64,000 nt of DNA from the NCBI RefSeq assembly GCF_030867095.1, contig NC_081830.1, positions 37,493,832 through 37,557,831 of the forward strand, given 5' to 3'. Position 1 is the first letter of the stretch. The number at the start of each line of letters is the position of its first letter. The position numbers were made by a program, and so were the translations under genes. The DNA comes from Alligator mississippiensis. Lineage: Eukaryota > Chordata > Crocodylia > Alligatoridae. Under the pieces are notes generated by a model. The model ran no database searches and was not told where the DNA came from. It saw only the letters and a list, made by a program, of their open reading frames with translations. Below are positions 34,601-46,600 of this stretch, piece after piece.

Positions 34601-37600
34601 AAGGACTAAGTGTGTGAGTGCTTCTACCTGCTCGTGCTGAAAGGACTGTGTGCCACAGCGTAGTCTAATAGTAGGTCTCATGCTTTATTTGAGTTGTAAG
34701 CATTGGACTTCCCTTATGAGACCTACCTTTTTAAAATATGGAAGAGTGTAAATTGCCCTGGGTTACCTTACAACCATCTTATTCATCCTTGCTTTCTTCC
34801 TTTCTGGGTGAAGAGTTTCACTATATCTGGTGGCTTCCCCTCCCTCCTCTCTCTTCCTTCCCTGCCCCTTGTGATTGATGCCCTAGTGCCTCTGCCCCCA
34901 CAGAAAAAGAAGACTACGACTATTGCAGTGGAGGTGAAAAAGTCCCAGCACAAATATGTCATCGGCCCCAAGGGGAATTCCCTGCAGGAGATCTTGGAGA
35001 AAACTGGAGTCTCAGTCGAGATCCCACCCACTGACAGCAGCTCTGAGACGGTGATACTGCGTGGTGAGCCCGAAAAGCTTGGGCAGGCATTGACTGAAGT
35101 CTATGCAAAGGTAATGCTTACAGTGTAGGTCACCTTTTCAGAGTCTCCTCTTTATGTGCCCTGCTCCAATAAGAAATAACTTTCTGCTCTATTCTGCCTG
35201 AAAGGTAAAAGATTTGAGCAGATTCTAGAGCACCTGGAGGAGGGGGCCTTGGATATATCATGCTCTTGCCTGCAAAAGTTAGCTTGAGAATCCTGTACCA
35301 AGTAGGCTAGAGCAGAGGTTAAAATGAAGTAGGCCTAGTGTGTTGGGCAAGTTACAGCAGGCCTTCTTCATAATCATAATGTCTGTATTCTTCCTAGGCT
35401 AACAGTTTTACCGTCTCCTCAGTCTCTGCCCCTTCTTGGCTTCACCGTTTTATTATTGGAAAGAAAGGACAAAACCTGGCCAAAATCACTCAGCAGATGC
35501 CAAAGGTAGGGAGGGCATGGGGTGACTTTGCTTACACTGCTCTATTCAGCTGCGCCTTTCCTTGAAGTGGCTTTTGCTGCTTTCTTCTAACCTCTTCCTA
35601 AAGCCTCTGGGTGTCTTGGAGCTACTATAGGACACCCTTTGGGGATGGATGGGGCTAGGGAGGAGAGCATACTTCCTGACAAGATGGTCTTTCTGTTGGG
35701 CTCAGACTGCATCCTGTTCCTCTAGTTTTACATAATTCTAATCTAGTGCCCAGTAAAGTGTCACCATGTACATGTGTGCAGCAATTGTGCCAGTATAGAC
35801 TAATTTACAGTGCTGTCAGATAGTCTAGTCAGACACAGTACTATCTGCCAGTGGAGTACATTGCTGCGCTTAAACTCGCCTGTAGACTGTGACATTAGGT
35901 TTACTTTATTCTGGCTCAAATTGCATTGGAGTTTATTCATTTGCATTAATTGTACATGTATACATGGCTACTAAGTATTCATCAGTGTGGTGGTTATACT
36001 CTATGGTGCTGCAACCTGGGAGTTTTGGAGGGTGAGAGAGATGGTGGGTGTGTTGTGTAAAGTTGCTTTCAATGTTGGGAATAAAAACTAAGCCATGCAA
36101 CCTCTGATACAGGTCACCTTCCTTTCAAACAAATAGCAAGATGGCATGCAAGTTTGCTTTGCTCCCTACCAGGAGTGGAAAAAGCCAGCCTTTGCCAGCA
36201 GTGCTGATTTGGGTTGTGCACTTACAAGTTCTTACTGGGGTCTGGTCTCATCTTATTCAAAGGTTCACATCGAGTTCACGGAAGGGGAAGATAAAATCAC
36301 CTTGGAGGGACCCACAGAGGATGTTAATGTGGCTCAAGAACAGATTGAGGCCATGGTCAAGGATTTGGTGAGTTGGCATGTTACAATTCCTGGTAAAGGA
36401 ATGAATTGCTAAAAGCAATGAGCAGCACAAACCAGAAATGTGTGTATGCGTTATAGAGCCTCAAGAACTTTACCCCTGAATTGAGAAGATACAGAAAGCA
36501 GGCAATATAGTGACTGAGTACTGGGGGGTCCAATATTGCTGAAGTCCAGTATTGCTAATGAGACACTATTAGGGGCATAAAATGCAAGAGTTTGTACCCT
36601 TCAGGCCAGCTAACATCACATGATTCTTTGCAGATCAACCGGATGGATTATGCAGAGATCAATGTTGATCACAAGTTCCACCGACACCTCATTGGAAAGA
36701 ACGGAGCCAATAGTGAGTAGGAAGCCTTTTGATAGACAAATGCAAGGGGCCATAGAACGTTTATCTCACCTTCATTAGGCAGTGGCTGGAATTCTGTGAT
36801 CTAATGATCCGTTGGCTTAGCACTTAACAGGTGCTCACCGGAAGAGCTCTTAGCTCGGAGGACACTAGAACAACGTGCAATGCAGTGGTTTTTGTTTGGT
36901 TTAATTCCAAGTTGTCATGGATGGCCTTCACACCCATAAACTCTTCTTCTCTACTAGAATGGAAAGATGTTAAAACTTCCCTCCTTTGAGTTGCTTTGTA
37001 AATGATGCAATGTGCTAATCATCTGCTATAGTCCAAGATTAGCCCCTAAATTCATGTTTGTTCCTCAAGAACAAACCAACATGATTTTATCTAAATAGCT
37101 GGATTATTCAGGTGGAGGGAGAGGTGTTAGGGGCATGGAGAATGGAAAGATGCTGCATTCTGGATATATCCCTTAGATTTGTGGACACTAGGCTGTCTTT
37201 TGTAGTTTCTTGTGTAGCAGACAGGCCTGTTCTCGCTGACCTTCTAGGCTGGGAAAAGTTTTTTGCTTCCCTTTTTTTCCTATTTGTATTTGCTTATTTT
37301 CTCTGTGGAAAAGATAGAGCCTCTTTTCGAGGCCAATTTGGGGTACAAGGTGTCCTTGTAAAACAAGTCCTTGTGTGAGGCCTGGACTGGCAAACAAGCT
37401 GTGATATGCTCATCTGTTTCTTCAGCCCAGTATTTGCCTTGCAGTTAACAGGATTAAGGACCAGTACAAGGTGTCTGTGCGCATCCCCCCAGACAATGAA
37501 AAGAGCAACCTGATTCGAATTGAAGGAGACCCTCAGGGGGTCCAACAGGCCAAGAAAGAGCTGCTGGAACTTGCCTCACGTATGGTGAGTAGGAAGGTGC

Positions 37601-40600
37601 CATGGCTTGATCCTTGAGAGATCCCAGTGGCAAGGCTCTTGTACCAGTACTTCTAACTCATGCTTGTGCAACAAGGGGCTTCACCCCAGCCAGTACTTGT
37701 GTGCCATGTACTGTGCAGCTGCTAGTGGCAGAGTAAACTTGATTCCTGCCTGTAGCTTTAGAGCAGGGTTTTGACAATGTTTTGGGGCAGAGTGCAAAAA
37801 AACACCCACAACCTTGACTTGTAAAATGTTGGTGTGCAGGGGAGCAGACGGTGGGGGAGTCGTGAGTGGCCCAATTCTTGTTATGGCAGCACAGCCCTGA
37901 CCCCTTCTCTGCTGTCCACCCCAAGGTACAAGTGCCAAGCAAAATGCCTTTAAGTGCCACACTCTGGCATCTGTGCTGGGGGTTGCCTACCCCTGCTTTA
38001 GAGCATCCGTCTATCATTCCCAGGTCACAGTACCTGTAGCTTGCCAGAGGTGATTGGTTATTTGGGAGCTGTTACTGTCCCATAATTGTCAGGTGTCAAA
38101 CTGGGAAAATTGAAAGGCGCAGACTCTGCTGTTTAACATTTTGTGGTATATATTCTCACAGGAGAATGAACGTACCAAGGACTTAATTATTGAGCAGAAA
38201 TTCCACCGAACCATCATTGGGCAGAAAGGCGAGCGGATCCGAGAAATCCGGGAGAAATTCCCAGAGGTGAGGCTCCCCAAGAATCCTGGTGCCTCTACTA
38301 ATATTTGTGGGTTTCTCTTCATTTTTAAGTGTTAGGGTAACTGACTGCAGTTCTCTTTCAGCTGGCTGCAATGCTTTAGTGATGCCCACCCCACTCCCGA
38401 TCTCATGGGTTTTAATAATACTGTAGCTGTGACATGGTACCCTGGCATAGAGTTCTAAGAGAACACATTTCTAACATTTGAGTTTGAGTAATGCCATTGT
38501 TTGTTGGCTACTCAGGTGTGCAAACTGTTGGCAAATGTACAGGGCATTCTTGGCCCCTGTTGGGAATTCTTAAAACACTCTTGAGGGGAAGGTTCCTCAA
38601 ATATGAGGGCCTCACTGATAATAACATTGAATTTTACATGATCTTGCCCTGAAGTGATTGCCTCTTGCAGGTTATCATCAACTTCCCAGACCCGGCACAC
38701 AAGAGCGACATTGTTCAACTCAGAGGGCCCAAGAATGAGGTGGAAAAATGCACCAAGTACATGCAGAAGATGGTGGCAGACCTGGTATGAGAGCTTTGTC
38801 ATCTTCCTTCATGGCTTGTGTGGTTTTGGGATGGAGAACTGACCCAACTTGATATATCTGGCACTTTAACATCAGAGTAGATGAGTGGGACCCCTATATT
38901 GTGGTTGATATTTTTTAATAAGACTTCAGGTTAATTTGGTGGAAAGGAGTTGGTTTCCCATCTTGCTGGCTTCAGTCTCTTAAGTGGCTGTACTTTTCTG
39001 ACCTTAGTCTCATTAATCATAAGGTATTTAAGGGGTAAGAAAAGACTCTAACCTGGGTAAGAGTTTCAACAACAATAGACAGCATGAGGCATTGGCAGGC
39101 TTGTTTAGTGTAACTCCATCTCCATAGCTAACTAATTCCATTTTTCTCTATTTGGAAGGTTGAGAACAGCTTTTCTATTTCTGTCCCCATCTTCAAACAA
39201 TTCCACAAAAACATCATTGGGAAAGGAGGTGCCAACATCAAAAAGGTGAGATGATCAGACTGGTTCCTCTGACATTAAATGAAGTTCCCTTAGCTCTTTC
39301 TCGTTCTGCTTTCAGCTTGGTTCCACATGCTCATCTATTTAAAATGCAGTTTACCTCCCAGAATGTCCTCTGGCACAGGCCACATCCTATAATGTATTTT
39401 GTTGCAGATCCGTGAGGAAAGTAACACCAAGATTGATCTCCCGGCGGAGAACAGCAATTCGGAAACAATTGTCATCACGGGCAAGAGAGCAAACTGTGAA
39501 GCTGCTCGCCACAGGATCCTCGCCATCCAAAAAGAGCTGGTAACTGGGGTCCTTACTTTTACTGCAAGTGTTAAAATGGGTCATGAGCACTTGACAAAAC
39601 CTAGGAGACTCCAAGAGAACCAGGTGCATAAAAACAAAAGGATTATGAAGAAGAGCCCTAGAGACTTAATTGCTCTAAATTCTTGTTTAGCTCATGGTTT
39701 GAATCTTGGGGGAGAACTGGGGAGTATTTACCTAAGAGACCAGGTTCTCACTAATGGTTCTTGTCTTAGGTCTGACTATTTTTGTCATCCTCTTCAGGAG
39801 GGTCTTTTATATCTATCTTGGCAAGGTGGAAATCTTGAGTACAAACTTCTAAAATAGCGGTTAGACTAGGAGAAGCTGTGCATTGACTGAATTCTAGAAA
39901 AGTAAAGCTGTCTGACTAGTGAGGACGTTCTGCTGTGTGAACATATTCAGGATTTCAACAAGGCTAGCACCTGAGCTCTTTAGTAAAATCACCCTACTAC
40001 TGAGGTTGCTTTACTTTGAAACCACCTTCTCCAGATAATTATCAGGATGATTAAAAATGGTGCCCTCAAAACCTAGCAAGGTATATCAAGGTGTTATCAA
40101 GAGCCTGCCCGGGCAAGATAAGTCCAGTATGTTCTCGTGTTCATCACTTATGCTGTGGCTGCTGTTCTCTATACTGAGGCTTTCATGCATTCCCATTAAG
40201 ACTTCTGATGAGAATCTCTGCGTTTGCAAGTTGATTTATATTCTTTTCGGATGATGATGAAATGCACTAAATTCCCTTGTTCCCAAACTGTCCCCATGAC
40301 ATGGGAGGTAATGCTTTCTCAGCACAGTAAAGGGTAGAGGGAGACTGACATGTGCTAGCTCACACAGCATCTGCTTGGCAGATATCCAAGTTGCTCTCTG
40401 CTCAGATTTGCTTTTAATAAGTAGCTTTGTGAACATCTCCCAGTGGCCTCCATGCCTGCTGGGAGATGAGCTGAGGAGACAAACAGGCTCTGTCTTTGTC
40501 TCTCTCCATCCCCAGCAGTTTCCTCCAGCAACTTGCCATGCAATGTGACCTTAATTACCTGGTGCTGTCTCCTCCTAGGCCAACATTACAGAAGTGGAGG

Positions 40601-43600
40601 TCTCCATCCCTTCCAAGCTGCACAACTCGCTCATCGGTGCCAAAGGCCGCTTTATCCGTTCCATCATGGAGGAGTGCGGTGGAGTCCATATCCACTTCCC
40701 TACTGAGGGCTCTGGCAGTGACACTGTGACCATCAGGGGCCCTGCCCAAGATGTGGAGAAGGCCAAGAAACAGCTGCTGCACCTGGCAGAGGAGAAGGTG
40801 AGGCCTGCCTTATAGGGGTGGATTAGATCCTTCGGCATGGTTATTTCTTCCTAGTGTGTTGCTGTTCCCCTCTGGCATCCCATGGGAAGTGCTGGAAGGT
40901 ATGGACAGTGCAAGAATTTTGAGTCCTTAGTCATTCTGGAAACAGATAATTCAGTGAACTAAGTGCTCCAACTAGCTCCCTTTATTTTGATCTGGCTCTT
41001 GCTCAAGCATGGTTCTCTTATTTCAGAATGAAGAAACAGAAATGTTAACTTCCCCTTCCAATTGAAATATTGGTGTCCCTTGGTATAACTGGATGTAATT
41101 AAGGTCTCCAGTTGAAGGACTGATATACAGGATGGACACTTAATAACAAAAATATCTCCAGGAAAGGCTTATGGATCAAATCAGCTCATCTTCTTCTTTA
41201 TAGTCTGGTTCATAGCTGCTGTAAAACAGCAAGTTGGAGTCTGAAGGGACATGATCTTACCCTGCAGTGGACTTGCCTCTTGTGCATAAGTGTTCCCTGG
41301 AGTGCTCCCATCTTCATCAGTACCCTTGCTTAATGTTCTTGCAAGGTCATGTTGCAGCAAAGAAACATTTGAGTTGTTGCCTCTTAGCCTAGTCATACCT
41401 GTTATGATACCAGACTTGCTTCTAGTTTTGCTTCGGCTCCAAAAGCTTGAATTTCTGAGTTATTGGGCACTTGTCCCTCTCAGCAGACATGCATGTACCA
41501 TGCTAATCCTGAAAAGTCTGCATGTTCCTGAGGCATGTTAAATGGTATATTCACGTATGTTTGAGTATTCATACATGCTCTGTTCTCTGCGGGTGGGCTC
41601 TGTTTCTGTGCAGCAAACAAAGAGCTACACAGTGGACCTTCGCGCCAAGCCAGAGTATCACAAGTTCCTGATAGGCAAAGGTGGTGGCAACATCCGGAAG
41701 GTGCGTGATAACACAGGGGCTCGTATCATCTTTCCCACCTCTGAAGACAAAGATCAGGAGCTCATCACCATCATGGGGACTGAGGAGGCTGTCAAGGAAG
41801 CTCAGAAAGAATTGGAGACACTCATCAAAAACCTGGTGAGGAAGGAACTCCTTTTCTCCTTCCCTCATGCTCCTTTATGGTGAAGAAGGAATTACTTGGC
41901 ATCTGCCATCACTGAACTAGCTAGGTGGCTTGGAGTCAGGACAGAACCTCCATAGGGTGGGGTCTGTGGGAGCTTATGAATGAAGGACCTGGTTAATGGT
42001 TTGTTTGTTTTTAAACGCAGAAGTGGAGTGTAGTAAGCATGCATGGCTGTTCTGTGTCCCTTTTGTCTGTAGGATAACGTAGTTGAGGACTCCATGATGG
42101 TGGACCCCAAACACCACCGCCACTTTGTCATTCGCAGAGGGCAGGTCCTGCGTGAGATTGCTGATGAGTATGGTGGTGTGATGGTCAGTTTCCCCCGCTC
42201 TGGCACCCAGAGTGACAAGGTTAACCTTAAAGGAGCAAAGGATTGTGTGGAAGCAGCCAAGAAGCGCATCCAGGAGATCATCGAGGACCTGGTACTTGTC
42301 CATCAGGCGTAGCTTAGGCTTGCCTCAGGAGGGAGCCACTTAACAGCTCTTCCTTGCTTTAATTGCTCCTCCTCTTTGCCTCTAAACCTCCCCTCTCTAA
42401 TAAGTAGAGTCTTGATTTCATACAGTCTTACAGGCCTGAGGAGCAGCAGGCTCATGTTCACTACTATAGCTCCTATGTCCTATCTGGGATGCCTTGCCCT
42501 GGTACTGTTTGTGACCAGGCTTTAGCCTGTCTTGGGGTCATAGACTGGGAAAGCTGCCTTTGCTGGGAGTTGAGATTTCTTTGAATCCCTAGCCCAGGCT
42601 TTTTCCAGGAAGGAGAATGGGATGGGGTAGTTTTGTCTGCCTTAGTGATACTAAAATTGGGACGGTCCTCCCTATGCCACTTCACTTGCGGTCCCAGCAG
42701 AAATGTGGACGTTGATCCCAGTTCACACCATGCTATTTAGCCCCGTAGTTTCCTGGGGGTGGGGATAGAATTTGTACCTCTTGCTGCCCTTTGTTAAAGG
42801 GCAGCTTTATCGTGCTCTCAGCTCAGTAATGTACTTGGGGGCTGGTGAGACTGTCCCTATCCTGCTCTAAGGTGCATGGAGCCCTTCAAGCACTGGGTGC
42901 AGTTGGGGGTTTCCTTCCTCCAGAAGTGGACCAGCCATGTCAGTGGGGGTTCTTGGAGCAGACCAGCAGTTAATGACCCTGCTCTTCCTCTGGTCTCCTT
43001 AGACTGTTACTGTTCAACCCTACTGGGCAGCAATCTTGAGAGGAGCATGGGCACAAGAAACTTGAATTGAGGTCTCTAACTTCATGGAGGGGTGGGGGGG
43101 TACAGCTTTAGATTTCAAAGGCTAGCCTTCTGCCACTGAAATGAGGATTTTGACACTTGGGAAGAAGAGTTGTTGCTGTGCACCGTGGCCCCCTCTGATA
43201 GCTTTGTCCATATGGACTTTGTCTGGTGGCAGGTGTTTGCCTGCTGTGCATTGACCAAGCAGGAAGGTGGGCAGTACAATAGGACAGCCTGGGTCATTCA
43301 GGCTCTTCCTCTTTCATCTGTGCAGGAAGCTCAGGTGACAACTGAATGCGCCATCCCCCAGAAGTTTCATCGCTCCATCATGGGCCCCAAAGGCTCCCGG
43401 ATTCAGCAGATCACTCGGGACTATGGTGTTCAGATCAAGTTCCCTGACAGAGAAGAAAACCCAGGTATGGGGTAGGGAGAAAAGTGGTAGGTTATATGCT
43501 AGGAAGAGGAGGTGGGATGGGCACAGTATGACATTGGTTTGGTCTGTTAAATAAAAAATTAGGCCAGGTGGAATTTGAGAGACTTTTCTAGGTGCTAGAT

Positions 43601-46600
43601 CTTAAGGGGAAAATCTTGCTTCAGAGGAGCAGCAGTGGGCTACAAACAGAGCTCGTACTGTGTTGGCTGTAAGGACTGATATGCAGAAAGAACCCATCTT
43701 GGGCTGGGGAGGATCTAGTCTGGGCAAGTCATGGCAGGTTTGTTGGCAAAGGCTGTCCAAACGCAACTTCCAGTCCAGGATGGAGCTGAGGCAGAGGTGG
43801 TGCTCTCCGGAGACAGCTTCATGTGCAGCAGTAGGGCAGCCTGCAGGAGCTTGATGTGGTGGATGTCGTTCCTGTGCTCAGAACTGGGTGTCCTGGGGTT
43901 TTCCTGAGCAAGGTGGAAGATGTATGCTGTTGTGGGAGGAATGCCAATGGCATAAGCAGTTGAGTGCGGAATCCTGTGTCACATCCTTAGCCCCTGCCAC
44001 AGAGCCAGCTGTGCAGGAGAATGGAGAAGAGGGTGGAGAGGGCAAGGAGGTGGACCTCAGCTCACCAAAGAAGTGTGACATCATCATCATCTCTGGACGC
44101 AGAGAGAAGTGCGAAGCAGCAAGAGAGGCTCTGCAGGTATGCAATGCTGCTGGGTCTGGCTGGAGTCCTACTGCTTCTCTAACCTGCTCATGCCTGGAAG
44201 CAGGAGACTTTGACTGGCAGAAGTCTGAGAGGCCATAACCACGCAGGCATGCTTTCGGGGCTGTGTGGTCAACTGTATAGCAGGCAGGGAGGGGCAGTTA
44301 AACTCCACCTTCATATGTGGATTTCTTGGACTGATGGGTCTGGAGAAGGGTGCCAGTTGACCCCTGTATAACTGTGAAGCTATAAAGAGCCCAAACACTA
44401 GTGAGTTCTTGAGCCATGGGGTTTTACTACCAGGCTTGTGAGAACAGTCTAGGCACATCAGTCAAGCTGTGCTTGCTGTTCCTAGGCTGAAATGCTCTAG
44501 CTTGCCCCATTTGTTAGACTGAAGTCCTTGTCTTCCCTAGGGAGTCTTTTTGGTCCGTTTGTTCAGGAGTGGGTTTATACCGTTTGCTCTGTGGTTTTCT
44601 TGCAGGGTTTTGCCCAGTGTTTCTCTCTGGTAACCACTGTGGTCTCCCTTTTGCCCCTGCAGGCTCTGGTTCCTGTCACCATTGAGGTGGAAGTGCCCTT
44701 CGATCTGCATCGTTATATCATAGGTCAGAAAGGAAGTGGAATCCGTAAGATGATGGATGAGTTTGAAGTAAGTCGGGTTTTATTCCTATCCCTCCTGGAT
44801 GCCAGACTTGCCCCTAGCAGACATTGGTGTGTTAGACTGACAGGGCTTGTACACAACAGTGATTACTTGGAAGCCACAAGGACATTAATGTAATGTTTGC
44901 CCTCTCCTAGCCCTGAGTACCAGATGCTGTGCTCTAGTTCTGGCAGGGATCAAAGCTGGATATTGGGGCTTTCGTGTCTGGTTCAGCATCACTCAAGGAT
45001 GTGACTTAGCACCAGCACCAGTAGTGATCATCTACATCCTTCTGGCATGTACAGTGGGTCAAGTTAGCTGCTGTGGGTGGAGGTGGGACACTTTCTGCGG
45101 CACCCAGTGCTGGAAACCAGGCTGGGTGGATCAGGGGGTTGATTCCCTCTAATAGTGGCTATTGGGCTGTGCTGCTCTAATGCCCTTAGGCTGGTGCCAC
45201 ATGTCAAGGGTAGCACAGCCCAAAGGCATTGACAGGAGGCTGGCTTTGGTTCTTCCAGGCTGGGCTACTGGCAGTGTCATGCACTGAACAGTGATCTTGA
45301 GCTGATGTGCTGTCTTGCTGTGAGGTAGCAGTGACTGTAGGTGTCTGTCATTTTAGGTGAACATCCAAGTCCCTGCCCCTGAGCTTCAGTCTGACATCAT
45401 CACAATCACTGGTCTGGCTGTAAACCTGGATCGTGCTAAGGCGGGGCTGCTGGAACGAGTGAAGGAGCTGCAGGCAGAGCAAGAAGATCGGGTAAGCTTT
45501 GCCCTCTTGCCTGGGACGTTCACACCCAGTTGGGGCTGTCTGGGAGCTGGCTGAAGGAGGCAGGGAGTAGATAAGCCATGTAAACAACTGCAGGCCAGGA
45601 TTTGAGCATTTCTCGAGTAGCCTGATTTTGGAGAAAGCAGGGCAAGACTGGTCTCCCAAGCTCCACATTCTCCCCTGCCCTTCCCCACACCTGTACACCT
45701 TTAGTGACCTATGGACAATCCAGTCTGAGCATAGACAGTAACATGACCATGGGCTTCAGTCATCTTAAGATTTCCTGCTTGTCCAGAGGAAAATGGAGAC
45801 ACTAAGTGGAGTTGGGATCTTCAGGCTTGTCCAAGCACACCTGCCACAAAGCAGAACCTGCTGCAGAATGCATGGTGTCCATTGTTGGGAGTCTCCCTGC
45901 TGGCTTCATTGAAGTTGGGATTTTGTGTAGAAACTGTTGCCTCATCACTGAGGGCTAATCCATCCTCCCCATCCTTGCCCATAGATGTAGGATGCAGCGT
46001 ATCAATTCCCTTTTGGTTCCTCTGCCCCCCAACTCCTGGGAAAGCAGTGGCAGGAGCAGGCAGTGGCTTGGCTGCTGTGTAGGCCCCAGGCAGATGCATG
46101 TGGCTCCAAGGGCCACCATCTTTGGGCAGGGTTCCCATATTAGTCCAAGTGGGACAGTTCTGGACATGTCGTGGGCAAGCATGGTACTCTCCCTGCACTG
46201 GCCTAAGTGTATGATGTCCCCTGATGTGGGGGTGGAGGCCTGATGCCCTTTAACTGGATAAAATGCTGGAGGGTTTGTTTATCTTATTACAGGCCTTGCG
46301 AAGCTTCAAGCTGACAGTCACTGTGGACCCCAAGTACCACCCAAAGATCATTGGAAGGAAGGGGGCAGTGATCACCCAGATCCGTACTGAGCATGAGGTC
46401 AACATTCAGTTTCCAGATAAGGATGATGACAACCAGGTGAGGACTGAAGGAGGCAAAAGACCTCCAGCTGTGGCTGCAGACATGCATACCACCATCTTCC
46501 TTGCTGCTGCTTGCTGCAGGAAGTGCTGGTAAAGGTGACAATAGTTGCTTTCTACAACAGGCCTGCCTTCTTGGTCTTACTGACACTGGTCTAACTTCCT

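Noticed and set aside
40245-40350. GATGATGA and CTGA boxes suggesting a C/D snoRNA in an HDLBP intron
   Set aside because: The boxes are about 95 bases apart without a terminal stem or C'/D' boxes. Chance occurrence is likely.
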